Source: Serratia sp. PL17
GTDB lineage: Bacteria; Pseudomonadota; Gammaproteobacteria; Enterobacterales; Enterobacteriaceae
Reading direction: 5' to 3'
Assembly: GCF_017832355.1 (NCBI RefSeq)
Contig: NZ_JAFIBY010000002.1
Location: 1-64,000 of the forward strand
Length of the DNA: 64,000 bases
Numbering within the stretch: the first letter of the stretch is position 1; every line of letters begins with the position of its first letter. Shown here in pieces: positions 30,815 to 40,908 of this stretch. The notes under the pieces are model-generated. The model made no database searches, was not told the DNA's origin, and saw only the letters and a list, made by a program, of their open reading frames with translations. A program made the translations under genes and the position numbers.

Positions 30815-31864
30815 TCAGTCTGCGGCATCAGTAAAGTTCTTGCGAACCTTCACTTGCGCCATGCTTTCCAGAATACGGTGGTAGTTGTCAAAACGTTCTT
30901 TCGCGATGTCGCCTTTCTCCATTGCGGCACGGATCGCGCAGCCTGGATCGGTATCGTGGCGGCAATCACGGAATTTGCAACCGCCTAAATAATTACGGAA
31001 TTCGACAAAACCTTGGGTGATTTGTTCCGGTTCCAGGTGCCACAGGCCAAACTCGCGCACCCCTGGGGAGTCAATCACGTCGCCGCCGTGCTGGAAATGA
31101 TACAGCCGTGCAGCGGTAGTGGTATGTTGCCCGAGGCCAGAGACATCGGAAACCTGATTTACCAGAATTTGCTCTTTGGACGCGGGAAGCAGAGCGTTCA
31201 GCAGGCTGGACTTGCCGACCCCTGACTGGCCCGCAAAGATGCTGATGCGCCCAACCAGCGCTTGTTCAAACGCTTCCATGCCTTCGCGCGTCTGGCTGGA
31301 GACTTCCAATACCCGATAGCCAATCTTGCGATAGGTATCCATCATACCGTCGACCCGTTTACGCGCTTCGGCGTCTAACAGATCAATCTTGTTCAGGACG
31401 ATCAGTGGCTCAACTTCCAGCGTTTCACAGGCGACCAGGTAACGGTCGATGATGTTTAGCGAAAGTTCGGGTAAGATCGCCGAAACAATAACGATTTGGT
31501 TGATATTAGCGGCGATCGGCTTCACGCCGTCATAGAAGTCTGGGCGTGTCAGTACCGAGGTGCGTTCGTATACCGCCTCGACAATCCCTTTGACCCCTTC
31601 ATGGGTGCCAACACCGGGACGCCATACCACACGATCGCCGGTGACCAGTGAACGCAACGTACGGCGGATATTACAGCGATGCTGGGTACCGTCCGCTGCT
31701 TCAACGTCAGCATGCATGCCAAAACGGCTGATTACGATGCCGTCCTGCGGCTCGCCCAGTTGGGAATCATCCAGTTCCGGTTTGTTATCGGTGCGCTTCA
31801 GGCGACGTTGATGGTTCGCCTGCACGCGGCGTTCTTGACCTTTGGACAGTTTGTTCTTGCTCAC
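30815..31864 (-). CDS. rsgA: Small ribosomal subunit biogenesis GTPase RsgA
   Basis: RsgA is a circularly permuted GTPase that helps late 30S maturation. It has 349 residues. An OB domain (about 38-100) is followed by the permuted order G4 (NKIDLL, about 159), G1 ([15 protein letters not shown], about 214-228) and G3 (DSPGVREFG, about 266-274). The zinc finger is [14 protein letters not shown] (about 298-311). The N-terminus is basic. It is divergent from orn. Confidence 0.97.
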   Translation of the reverse strand: MSKNKLSKGQERRVQANHQRRLKRTDNKPELDDSQLGEPQDGIVISRFGMHADVEAADGTQHRCNIRRTLRSLVTGDRVVWRPGVGTHEGVKGIVEAVYERTSVLTRPDFYDGVKPIAANINQIVIVSAILPELSLNIIDRYLVACETLEVEPLIVLNKIDLLDAEARKRVDGMMDTYRKIGYRVLEVSSQTREGMEAFEQALVGRISIFAGQSGVGKSSLLNALLPASKEQILVNQVSDVSGLGQHTTTAARLYHFQHGGDVIDSPGVREFGLWHLEPEQITQGFVEFRNYLGGCKFRDCRHDTDPGCAIRAAMEKGDIAKERFDNYHRILESMAQVKVRKNFTDAAD

Positions 31865-32047
31865 TGCGCCTCACTTGAATCCGCTTTATCGCTCATGGCG
31901 ACCAAAAAGACTATGATACACGCTATTTTATATTAAATAACCGTTGTTAGCCGCCACGCGCAGCGTACCTCTGCCAGCAAACAGCCAGCGTCGGTCGCCG
32001 CCTTGTCCACAGTTTGTTTATCTTTTGGCTTTTACGCAGGAAATATC

Positions 32048-32593
32048 ATGACAGGAAACGAAAATAACCTGATTTGGATCGATCTGGAAATGACTGGGTT
32101 GGATCCTGAACGCGATCGCATTATCGAGATCGCCACATTGGTCACTGACGCCAATTTGAACATCCTTGCAGAAGGTCCGGTAATCGCCGTACATCAATCA
32201 GATGAACAACTGGGGCTTATGGATGACTGGAACGTGCGCACGCATACCGGCAGTGGGCTGGTGGAGCGTGTGAAGGCCAGCCAGTTCGACGACCATGCCG
32301 CTGAACTGGCTACCATTGCCTTTTTGCAGCAGTGGGTTCCTGCCGGTAAATCACCGATTTGTGGCAACAGTGTTGGTCAGGACCGTCGCTTCCTGTTCCG
32401 TTATATGCCAGAGCTGGAAGCCTACTTCCATTACCGCTATCTGGATGTCAGTACGCTAAAAGAGTTGGCTCGTCGTTGGAAGCCGGAAATCCTGAGCGGT
32501 TTTAAAAAGCAGGGGACGCATCAGGCAATGGATGACATCCGTGAGTCGGTGGGCGAGTTGGCCTATTACCGTGAGCATTTCATTCAGTTGTAA
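32048..32593 (+). CDS. orn: Oligoribonuclease
   Basis: Orn degrades 2-5 nucleotide RNAs and linear di-GMP to mononucleotides and is essential in E. coli. The ATG at 32048 with AGGAAATATC upstream gives 181 residues, as in E. coli. DEDDh exonuclease residues are visible: Asp and Glu in [11 protein letters not shown] (about 10-20), Asp in QDRRFL, and His and Asp in [12 protein letters not shown] (about 157-168). It stands divergent from rsgA and upstream of tRNA-Gly genes, as in E. coli. Confidence 0.98.
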   Translation: MTGNENNLIWIDLEMTGLDPERDRIIEIATLVTDANLNILAEGPVIAVHQSDEQLGLMDDWNVRTHTGSGLVERVKASQFDDHAAELATIAFLQQWVPAGKSPICGNSVGQDRRFLFRYMPELEAYFHYRYLDVSTLKELARRWKPEILSGFKKQGTHQAMDDIRESVGELAYYREHFIQL

Positions 32594-32713
32594 TGGATGT
32601 GGGGCCCTCGACAGGGCCGTATTCCAAAAGTGCTCGGCTGCGCCGCTTAATTGTTCAATCAGCCGATTTAATCAGCAATCAAACAAAAATCGTGTTTTTT
32701 TGCTTTTAGGGGC

Positions 32714-32741
32714 TTGCGGCCAAAAGGATTTCTCGTATAAT
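32714..32741 (+). promoter_or_regulatory. Sigma70 promoter of the tRNA-Gly cluster
   Basis: TTGCGG (32714-32719) and a perfect TATAAT (32736-32741) are 16 bases apart, followed by the GC-rich discriminator GCGCACCCC, typical of stable RNA promoters. Confidence 0.82.
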
Positions 32742-32794
32742 GCGCACCCCGTACCGATGAAGAATTTCGTTTAGTTCCGACATCGATACGCCGG

Positions 32795-32870
<76 letters not shown>

Positions 32871-33454
32871 AAATTATACGCTGCAGAGCATTCTGCAGAT
32901 GACGAAGAAAGGGGCTTTTGCCCCTTTTTTTGTTTTTGTATTTTCTGACCACGCGTTTTCCTGGTCAATGCAAGTGGGCCACTCCTTGCTCCCAATATTT
33001 GTATTCCCCAAAGCCCCCCTGCTTCAACGTCATACTCACCCGATCTCTGTTTCGACAGAATGGGGTGTGCTTTCTCATTTAGGCCCAATTAATAAGAAAT
33101 TAATATACTAAAATTACAATATATAAATAATTTTTATTATTTATATTCAATGTGTTGAAGGTTTTTCTGAATTTTCATTTTTTTGGAAACTTTAATTTCT
33201 TTAAGTTAAATGCCGTGTGTTATTTTTAGTGCGAATAATGCAGGCAATAGGGTATCGGTAAATATGTGCACGTAGATATTGCCGGGCCTCCGCCAATGTA
33301 CCAGGGGATTGCATGCCCAACCCAGGCTTCGTAGGCGCCAGGCACACGGAGCGTCATGAAATGGATTTTGTCGGACGACTTTTTGGCCCGATGTGCAGCA
33401 AGTATATTGTTTTTGAATTGCTGCCAGCGGCCATAAAGGCTGGAGCAAATTATA
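32871..33454. other. AT-rich region before the autotransporter, with a terminator hairpin
   Basis: A hairpin with T tract stands at 32908-32934 (AAAGGGGC-TTTT-GCCCCTTTTTTT) and would end the tRNA transcript. An 18-base palindrome CTGCAGAGCATTCTGCAG lies at 32881-32898. From 33085 to 33235 the DNA is extremely AT-rich with runs such as TAATTTTTATTATTTATATTC, the type bound by H-NS. No gene is supported in this stretch. Confidence 0.7.
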
Positions 33455-36400
33455 ATGAATCACGTATTTCGTATCGTATTTAATTCAGCTTTGCGGGTAT
33501 ATCAAGCCGTATCTGAATTGACTTCAGGACTTAGCAAAAACGTAACTGCGGGGGTTACACCTGCTTTACATCGGCCCTATAAACGGGCTCCTTTCCGTTA
33601 CAGTGCCGTTATGCTGGCGCTGTTCAGTTCTGGATCCAGCTTTGCGGAAGAATACGGGCAAATTGTCGTGGATGATCCCAGTGGCAACACCCAAATTATT
33701 CTGGCGCCTGGCGATAGGGTGAATCACATTGGCAGGGGGCCCGCCATTTTGGTCTCCCAGGTCGGTAATAGCTTCACTGGCGAGGATATCTCCATTCGTG
33801 CAGACGGCACGGACACTGGCGACACGCCAGCCGTGCTGACGCGGTACGGCGGTGTTGTGTTCTTGAGCAACAGTACCGTTGAGACCATTGGTACAGGTTC
33901 TAAAACCCATGCACTGTACGCGAGAGATACAGGTAGCAGCATTGCCGGTACCGGGGTGACGCTTTCTACAGAAGGGACAAGCTCGCATGGCGCGATGGCT
34001 CAGGCGGGCGGGAAAATCATACTGAATGGTGGGACTATCACTACGGCGGGTACCAACAGTGATGGTCTGCATGCGAAAGACGCAAAAGCCAGCATTACTG
34101 CAAAAAACGTGACCATCATGGCTGCGGGAAAAGGGGCATTTGCCGGGCCAGGGGCTTCTATTCGGCTAGATAATTCAACAATAACCGTTAAAGGTAGCGC
34201 TAACGCCGCTGTATATGCAGAGGGCACAAACGCGTTGATAACCTTAAAGGACACGGATGTGCTTTCTGTCAATGGGCCTGCAGTGATCGTGCGAAGTGGT
34301 GCCTTTGACATGAATGGCGGCACGCTAACCGCCAAAGGCGATGCGATCCGGCTGATGTCTCTTTATAACGGAACCTCGCCTGTGGTTTATCTTCGCAATG
34401 CCAAATTGGTTGCGGGAGGAGAGTTCAGTTATGGCCTCAATATCAATTCGCAAAATGCGCGCGTTGTCATGGAGAACGTGCAAATCAGAGCACCAGACCC
34501 TTATACCTCCGGTGCGTGGCTGCCCTCTGCGGGCACTAGCCTGACGGCAAGTCGCTTCGATATTCGCACCCTCTATGTCGGCATAGATAACCGTGCAGGA
34601 AAGGTCTTGTTGGATGAGGGTATCTTGGCGACAGAGGGCAACAGCGGTCATGCGCTTTATGTCGCGGCTGAAGCCAAGAATCAGGCAGCAACCACGGCCA
34701 AAAATGTAAAAATTGAGACGTCTGGCTCCGGTGCTGTGGGGGCCTTGGCGCGCTTTGCCGGATCGACAATCGGTCTTGAAGATGTGGTTATCAATACCTA
34801 CGGTGACAATTCCCATGCTCTTTACGCCACCGGAAGCGGTGCGACTCTTACAGCACTTAATTCAGCAATAACCACGTCGGGTGCGTCTGCCGCTGGCTTG
34901 TTTATCAGCAACAGCCCAACGGTCAGTCTGAATAATGTCCAATTAACGTCGACGGGGGCGAAATCACAGGGTATTTGGAGCTACGCGACTTCCGCTGACT
35001 TCAGCAATGAAGTCTCTGTTACAAACGGCTCGCGGATCGATACGCAGGATGGTGTCGGTTTGTTTGCTAACGGAGGCAACCATCGGTTTATCCTGGATAG
35101 CACCAACGTCACGGCAAGAACTGAAGGGGCCGAAGAACAGGGCATATTGCTGTATTCAAAATCGGCTAACATTACCTCCGGTGGGGTAGTGAAAGAGATT
35201 GAAACAGGCTCGATTCTGTTGGACGCGAAGAATAGCCAACTGACGGGCGATATTCTGATAGATAGCGGTTCCGCAAACCTTTTATTGGCCAAGGGTTCCC
35301 AGTTGGTAGGGGCCGTGAACCAACGTGAGAAAGGCTTGGTCAACCGTTTTGCGCTGGATAATGACAGCTATTGGTATGTGCGAAATAGCTCATTGCTGGG
35401 GGCGTTAGAAAATGACGGCACCGTTGCCTTCCTGGCCCCAACGGACAACAGCGGTTTTAAAACGGTGACAGTTAACCACTACCGGGGAAATGGGACCCTA
35501 GTGTTAAATACGCGGCTCGGTGATGATAATTCGCTGACAGATCGCCTGGTCATTGATGGCGGAACGGCTGAAGGTAAAACCGCGTTGCGCGTTATCAACG
35601 CTGGTGGCACCGGCGGGTATACCCAGCGTGGAATTCGCCTGGTAGAAACACTTAACGGCGGTACAACGGGTGTGGATGCCTTTAGACTTGATGCAGCCTC
35701 AACGGGCTATCGCGCGGGAACGGCCACTCTGGCCCTCAATGGTTACGATTACAGTCTGGTTCGCGGTGGGAATCAGGGTGTGCCGGATGACTGGTACCTG
35801 ACCTCGACTTATACGCCGCCCGTTGAACCCCCGGTAATCCCCCCAACGGTGGAGCCACCGGTAGTCCCCCCTACGGTAGAGCCGCCTGTGACACCCCCAA
35901 CGGTTGAACCTCCGGTCATACAGCCGCCGACAGTAGTGCCACCAGAGGAAATTGTGCTGCCCCCGGTGGCCCCAAGCGTGAGTAATGTTTCGCCGGAAAG
36001 TGGCGCTTACATCGGCAACCAACTCGCTGGAACCAGACTGTTTATTCATAACCTGCGCGATCGTCTGCCTATTTCCGCAGAAGGGAATAGTGTGCCAGAC
36101 GAACGTGGGCTATGGCTTCGTACTCAGGGCCGACATGATAAAGGGATGAGTATGTCGGAGGGGCGGGTCGATATGAAATCAGACAGTACTCTCCTGCAAC
36201 TGGGTGGGGACGTGCTTCAGATCTCGGTGCTGAACAAGGGTACGGCCCACGTGGGAATCATGAGTGGGTACGGTACAGCGCGAACGGATTCGGTTTCCAC
36301 TCTTGTATTGCCAGGCAAAGGCACCCGTGCACAGGCGAAAGCAAAAGGGAAAATGTCGGGGTATGCGGTAGGGATGTATGCCACCGTTTTTGAAAACGAA

Positions 36401-36946
36401 GCAACGCGTCAAGGGGGGTATGCCGACGCCTGGTTGCAATATGGCCGCTATGCTAACCACATTGGCAGCGAACTTGGGAGGGCCGATTATCATTCGAATG
36501 TGTGGTCTGCCTCGTTGGAAGCGGGTTATGCGATGACGTCATTCGCCGCCGGCTCGGCCTTGGAGGGGCTGGTGATGGAACCAAATGCCCAGTTTGTCTA
36601 CAGTGATTACCGTGCCTCGGATGCGGTGCTGCAAGGTACGCGCATGAGGAGTCATGTGAATAATCCCTGGTTTGCACGTACCGGTTTACGCATTTACCCG
36701 CAGCGTGAAACGGGCATTCGGCCGTTTTTGGAAACCAACCTACTGCATTATGGTGAAAAGGCATCTGTGCAGATGGGAAGCTCCGTGTTGGATGCCTCAT
36801 TGGCACGCAGCATGCTAGAGATGAAGCTTGGTGCCGCAGGGGACGTTGGGCAGAAGCTTCAAGTTTCTGGGCATGTGTTTGGGCAAGCGGGTAACAACGG
36901 TCAGCAGGGATATGGCGGGATGCTGAACGCACGTTATCATTTTTAG
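33455..36946 (+). CDS. Pertactin-like type Va autotransporter adhesin
   Basis: The 1163-residue protein has all parts of a classical autotransporter. An extended signal peptide region of the ESPR type (MNHVFRIVFNSALRVYQAVSEL) precedes the hydrophobic core, with likely cleavage after SSFA at residue 64. The passenger (about 65-785) is built from repeated short strands with motifs such as GTNSDGLHAKDAKASITAKNV and NNVQLTSTGAKSQGIW, a beta-helix pattern. A proline/valine-rich linker with repeated PPVEPPVIPPTVEPP units spans about 788-838. The translocator beta-barrel (about 870-1163) ends in the required aromatic residue (RYHF). No protease motif is seen, so adhesion or aggregation is likely, but the ligand is unknown. 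Confidence 0.93.
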   Translation: MNHVFRIVFNSALRVYQAVSELTSGLSKNVTAGVTPALHRPYKRAPFRYSAVMLALFSSGSSFAEEYGQIVVDDPSGNTQIILAPGDRVNHIGRGPAILVSQVGNSFTGEDISIRADGTDTGDTPAVLTRYGGVVFLSNSTVETIGTGSKTHALYARDTGSSIAGTGVTLSTEGTSSHGAMAQAGGKIILNGGTITTAGTNSDGLHAKDAKASITAKNVTIMAAGKGAFAGPGASIRLDNSTITVKGSANAAVYAEGTNALITLKDTDVLSVNGPAVIVRSGAFDMNGGTLTAKGDAIRLMSLYNGTSPVVYLRNAKLVAGGEFSYGLNINSQNARVVMENVQIRAPDPYTSGAWLPSAGTSLTASRFDIRTLYVGIDNRAGKVLLDEGILATEGNSGHALYVAAEAKNQAATTAKNVKIETSGSGAVGALARFAGSTIGLEDVVINTYGDNSHALYATGSGATLTALNSAITTSGASAAGLFISNSPTVSLNNVQLTSTGAKSQGIWSYATSADFSNEVSVTNGSRIDTQDGVGLFANGGNHRFILDSTNVTARTEGAEEQGILLYSKSANITSGGVVKEIETGSILLDAKNSQLTGDILIDSGSANLLLAKGSQLVGAVNQREKGLVNRFALDNDSYWYVRNSSLLGALENDGTVAFLAPTDNSGFKTVTVNHYRGNGTLVLNTRLGDDNSLTDRLVIDGGTAEGKTALRVINAGGTGGYTQRGIRLVETLNGGTTGVDAFRLDAASTGYRAGTATLALNGYDYSLVRGGNQGVPDDWYLTSTYTPPVEPPVIPPTVEPPVVPPTVEPPVTPPTVEPPVIQPPTVVPPEEIVLPPVAPSVSNVSPESGAYIGNQLAGTRLFIHNLRDRLPISAEGNSVPDERGLWLRTQGRHDKGMSMSEGRVDMKSDSTLLQLGGDVLQISVLNKGTAHVGIMSGYGTARTDSVSTLVLPGKGTRAQAKAKGKMSGYAVGMYATVFENEATRQGGYADAWLQYGRYANHIGSELGRADYHSNVWSASLEAGYAMTSFAAGSALEGLVMEPNAQFVYSDYRASDAVLQGTRMRSHVNNPWFARTGLRIYPQRETGIRPFLETNLLHYGEKASVQMGSSVLDASLARSMLEMKLGAAGDVGQKLQVSGHVFGQAGNNGQQGYGGMLNARYHF

Positions 36947-37263
36947 CTAAGATGAGAATGATCGTGCCAGCCTGGCACGATCATTCTGCCGTTCCAGCAG
37001 ATGTTGAGAAATTGTCAGCTTGTGGTACCTTCGATTGCAAATTGAGCAAACGCCCTCTAATTTGCATTTTTTCGCTATGTGGGGGGTTGCCAAGGCGCGA
37101 TGACTAGTCCATAATGCAGTCCATTGATTGAGTGTCGCCAAAAAAGCCCATAAAAATCAATAAGATAGGGATAAATAATGCAATTTATCTCCTATTATCT
37201 ATTCAACAATGCTGCGTAAGCGGTGTGATGAATAAAAAGAGTATTAAGCAGTACCCATGCGAC
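36947..37263. other. Spacer with a hairpin between the autotransporter and tRNA-Gly copy 2
   Basis: At 36955-36987 AGAATGATCGTGCCA and its exact complement flank GCC, a 15 bp stem that likely ends the autotransporter mRNA although no T tract follows. The remaining 270 bases are AT-rich and hold no gene. I find no clear promoter for the following tRNA genes. Confidence 0.65.
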
Positions 37264-37339
<76 letters not shown>

Positions 37340-37393
37340 AAAAATTCAAAGGCCATGTTTTGTTTGATGGCCGGATGCACAAAGCATCTCAAT

Positions 37394-37469
<76 letters not shown>

Positions 37470-37767
37470 ATTTTCTCTTCGGTTTATCTCAGTTCAACGC
37501 CTTTGCTGGCGCGGTTCTTTGCCTCGTTATACATATCCTGTCGAAATGTTGTGAACAGACTTATCCACAGGTAGCGTACATAATACCCTCAGTTCAAAAA
37601 ATCAACGCCACACAAATGAAATATTTATCTGATTGATTCGTAAGTATATTTATTTATCGGAAAACGTTATGCCGATCACTTGCTCTTTTTGTTGCAGTTG
37701 AAAGACAAAGCATTTTTATTTTTATACACAAATCCACAGAGTGACTCTCTGGTAAGCATGGAAGCTT
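37470..37767. other. AT-rich spacer with a DnaA box
   Basis: The 298 bases between the last tRNA-Gly and the end of queG hold no gene. At 37561-37569 stands TTATCCACA, an exact DnaA box. A weaker match (AAATCCACA) lies at 37730-37738 in AT-rich DNA. Confidence 0.6.
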
Positions 37768-38907
37768 TTAAGCATCCCTCGGTAATCCTTTTTCCACAGC
37801 ACGTACCAATCGTTTTTTCTGCGTTGTTTGCACGTCTACACCTTGCGCCTCACGTCGTGCCAATTGTTGTTCAATCGCCCAATGGATATGTTCGTCTAGC
37901 ATGGCGTCCTGTTCTAAGCGGGAACGTAATGCCATCACGACGGTATCCTGATAAGGGGCATTGCCCAGCGCGACGGCGATATTACGCAGCCAGCGCAAAT
38001 GGCCGATTCGCCGAATGGCGGAACCTTCGGTGATGCGCAGGAATTTTTCTTCCGTCCAACCAAACAGATCGATAAGTTGTGGTGCATGCAGGGCCGCGCG
38101 TGGGCTGAAATCATCTTCGTCGGTGAGTTGCGAGAAGCGGTTCCAGGGGCAAATTAGCTGGCAATCGTCACAGCCGTAAATGCGGTTGCCCAATAATGGA
38201 CGGAATTCTTCCGGAATAGCCCCTTCCAGTTCGATAGTCAGGTAGGAGATACAGCGCCGTGCATCGACGGTATAAGGGGCGACGATGGCCCCCGTTGGGC
38301 AAGTGGTGATGCAGGCAACGCAACGGCCACATTGCTCCTGCTGTGGTTCATCCACCGGTAACGGCAAGTCGATAAGCAGTTCACCGAGAAAAAACCAGGA
38401 GCCTGCCTCGCGATTCAAAATAAGTGAGTGTTTACCAACCCAGCCAATCCCGGCCTTGGAGGCCAGGGCGCGTTCCATTACCGGTGCGGAATCGACAAAG
38501 GGGCGGAAATTAAGTTCACCGCAATAGGCCTGGATCTGATCGCCGAGCTTTTTGAGCCGTTGGCGCAGGAGTTTGTGGTAGTCACGGCCCAGCGCATAGC
38601 GGCTGATGTAACCCAGGTTAGGATTTTGGAGTGTGCTGGCAAAGGCCGCTTTGGCTGGCAGGTAGTTCATGCGTACGCTGATCACCCGCAATGTCCCCGG
38701 CAGTAGCTCATGAGGGCGGGCGCGTAACATGCCATGCCGCGCCATCCATTCCATTTCACCGTGGTATTGCTTGTCCAGCCATGCCTGCAATTTGGGTTCT
38801 TCGGCGCTGAGATCGGTGTCGCAGATGCCTACCTGCTGGAATCCTAGCGATTGCCCCCATTGCTTGATATGTTGGGCGAGTTGATTGAGATCGAGGGGGT
38901 GAGTCAT
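37768..38907 (-). CDS. queG: Epoxyqueuosine reductase QueG
   Basis: QueG reduces epoxyqueuosine to queuosine in tRNA, the last step of that wobble-base pathway, using cobalamin and iron-sulfur clusters. The 379 residues match E. coli. Two [4Fe-4S] motifs are present: CGRCVACITTCPTG (about 190-203) and YGCDDCQLICPWN (about 239-251). The conserved VDSAPVMERALASKAGIGWVGKHS (about 133-156) is intact. Its ATG overlaps the ATG of the divergent nnr. Confidence 0.96.
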   Translation of the reverse strand: MTHPLDLNQLAQHIKQWGQSLGFQQVGICDTDLSAEEPKLQAWLDKQYHGEMEWMARHGMLRARPHELLPGTLRVISVRMNYLPAKAAFASTLQNPNLGYISRYALGRDYHKLLRQRLKKLGDQIQAYCGELNFRPFVDSAPVMERALASKAGIGWVGKHSLILNREAGSWFFLGELLIDLPLPVDEPQQEQCGRCVACITTCPTGAIVAPYTVDARRCISYLTIELEGAIPEEFRPLLGNRIYGCDDCQLICPWNRFSQLTDEDDFSPRAALHAPQLIDLFGWTEEKFLRITEGSAIRRIGHLRWLRNIAVALGNAPYQDTVVMALRSRLEQDAMLDEHIHWAIEQQLARREAQGVDVQTTQKKRLVRAVEKGLPRDA

Positions 38908-40417
38908 GACGGGCCACAGTGAAAAACAATACTCTGACAGTTTATCACACTCTGTCTGGTCTGCGGACTGGATCCGGCGCTCGGAAGCGAGTGCTGCTGC
39001 TTCGCTGGGTATCTCACTCTATCAACTCATGCAGCGCGCTGGTGAAGCGGCTTACGCTCTGGCGTGCGACCAATACCCGGCTGCCCACCATTGGCTGGTG
39101 CTGTGTGGCCATGGTAATAACGGTGGTGACGGCTATGTTGTCGCTCGGCTGGCAGCGGCAACTGGCGTCAAGGTTAGCCTGATCGCCTGTGAGGGGACGC
39201 GTCCATTACCGCCGGAAGCCGATGCAGCCAGGCAAGCCTGGCTGGCCGCCGGCGGTGAAATCCATCCGGCTGACGCCCAGTGGCCAGCAGGCATTGATCT
39301 GATTATCGATGGTTTGCTCGGTACGGGGTTGAGCACTGCACCGCGGGCGCCGTACGACGCTCTGATTGAAGCCGCTAACCGCAGTCTTGCGCCGGTTATC
39401 GCACTCGATATTCCTTCAGGCCTGTTGGCCGAAAGCGGTGCTGCGCCCGGTGCGGTCATCCGCGCGATGCACACGATGGCTTTTATTGCCCTCAAACCTG
39501 GCTTGTTGACAGGCCAGGCACGTGATTGGGTCGGGCAACTTCACCAGAGTACGCTAGGATTATCTGGTTGGTTGGCGAAGCAACCGGCACAGATTCAGCG
39601 GCTTACTGACAAATCGTTGCCTCAGTGGTTAAAACCACGCCGCCCCTGCACGCATAAAGGTGAACAGGGGCGTCTGTTGGTGGTAGGAGGCGATCAGGGT
39701 TTTGGTGGCGCAATACGTATGGCGTCAGAGGCGGCGTTACGCAGCGGCGCGGGATTGGTGCGAGTGCTTACTCACATAGAGCATGTCGGCCCCTTGTTGA
39801 CCGCCAGGCCGGAGCTGATGGTACAGCCGTTGAAGGACGATACGCTGCAGCAGGCGCTCGATTGGGCAGACGCACTGGTCGTGGGGCCAGGGTTGGGCCA
39901 GGGAGAATGGGCTAGGAATGCGCTGAAAGTATTGCAAGCCAGTGATAAACCGGCGTTATGGGACGCGGATGCGTTGAACTTGCTGGCATTAAATCCCGAG
40001 AAGCGTCAGAATCGTGTAATGACCCCGCATCCTGGGGAGGCAGCACGTCTACTGGGGTGCCGTACCGCTGATATTGAGAGTGACCGCTTACTTGCAGTGC
40101 GCAATCTGGTTGCACGCTATGGCGGCGTTGCTGTGCTCAAAGGCGCGGGCACGCTGATCGCAGACGACCAGGGCCAGATGGCAATCACTGACGTCGGCAA
40201 TGCTGGCATGGCCTCGGGTGGTATGGGGGATGTACTGTCAGGCATAATCGGCGGTTTGGTGGGGCAAAAGCTCTCGCTGTATGATGCTGCCTGTGCCGGG
40301 TGTGTGGTGCATGGCGCAGCCGCCGATCGCGTGGCGGCAAGACAAGGAATAAGGGGAATGCTGGCAAGCGATTTGCTGCCGGAAATTCCTTATTACGTTA
40401 ATCCTGAGTTGGCATAA
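38906..40417 (+). CDS. nnr: Bifunctional NAD(P)H-hydrate epimerase/dehydratase Nnr
   Basis: Nnr repairs hydrated NAD(P)H. The N-terminal YjeF epimerase domain (about 20-230) carries [18 protein letters not shown] (about 69-86). The C-terminal ADP-dependent dehydratase domain (about 235-495) carries [17 protein letters not shown] sequence ([12 protein letters not shown], about 372-383) and [20 protein letters not shown] (about 432-451). It has 503 residues. The start ATG shares two bases with the start codon of queG on the other strand. It begins a run of same-strand genes through miaA and hfq. Confidence 0.95.
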   Translation: MTGHSEKQYSDSLSHSVWSADWIRRSEASAAASLGISLYQLMQRAGEAAYALACDQYPAAHHWLVLCGHGNNGGDGYVVARLAAATGVKVSLIACEGTRPLPPEADAARQAWLAAGGEIHPADAQWPAGIDLIIDGLLGTGLSTAPRAPYDALIEAANRSLAPVIALDIPSGLLAESGAAPGAVIRAMHTMAFIALKPGLLTGQARDWVGQLHQSTLGLSGWLAKQPAQIQRLTDKSLPQWLKPRRPCTHKGEQGRLLVVGGDQGFGGAIRMASEAALRSGAGLVRVLTHIEHVGPLLTARPELMVQPLKDDTLQQALDWADALVVGPGLGQGEWARNALKVLQASDKPALWDADALNLLALNPEKRQNRVMTPHPGEAARLLGCRTADIESDRLLAVRNLVARYGGVAVLKGAGTLIADDQGQMAITDVGNAGMASGGMGDVLSGIIGGLVGQKLSLYDAACAGCVVHGAAADRVAARQGIRGMLASDLLPEIPYYVNPELA

Positions 40418-40430
40418 TAGAAACTATCGA

Positions 40431-40901
40431 ATGAAAGAACTCGTTTTACCTCTGTCGGATGAGGCATCGACTGTCGCATTGGGTGCCGCCTTGGCTAAGG
40501 CGTGCGATCGCGCCAGCGTAATTTATCTTTACGGTGACCTGGGCGCCGGTAAAACCACCTTCAGCCGTGGTTTCTTGCAGGCATTAGGCCATCAGGGCAA
40601 TGTTAAAAGCCCAACCTACACGCTGGTGGAGCCTTATGCGCTGCAGCCATTAGCGGTATACCATTTTGATCTGTATCGCTTAGCCGATCCGGAAGAACTC
40701 GAATTTATGGGTATTCGCGATTATTTTGCGCAGGATGCCATTTGCCTGGTGGAATGGCCACAGCAGGGCACGGGCGTATTGCCAGAGCCAGATCTGGAGC
40801 TGCATCTCAGCTATCAGGATCAAGGCCGAGAGGCAAAAATTCAGGCGGTTTCCGCCTACGGCAGCCAGCTTTTAGACCGTATTCACGGGCCACAGGAATG
40901 A
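40431..40901 (+). CDS. tsaE: tRNA threonylcarbamoyladenosine biosynthesis protein TsaE
   Basis: TsaE is the ATPase of the TsaBDE complex that makes t6A37 in tRNAs reading ANN codons. It has 156 residues. The P-loop [13 protein letters not shown] lies at 35-47, and the switch sequence [12 protein letters not shown] and HFDLYRL follow. It starts 13 bases after nnr and ends 7 before amiB. Confidence 0.97.
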   Translation: MKELVLPLSDEASTVALGAALAKACDRASVIYLYGDLGAGKTTFSRGFLQALGHQGNVKSPTYTLVEPYALQPLAVYHFDLYRLADPEELEFMGIRDYFAQDAICLVEWPQQGTGVLPEPDLELHLSYQDQGREAKIQAVSAYGSQLLDRIHGPQE

Positions 40902-40908
40902 CGCCGCA

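Noticed and set aside
33206..33463. An 85-codon minus-strand frame upstream of the autotransporter
   Set aside because: It has no ribosome site or known features, and its start overlaps the autotransporter ATG.
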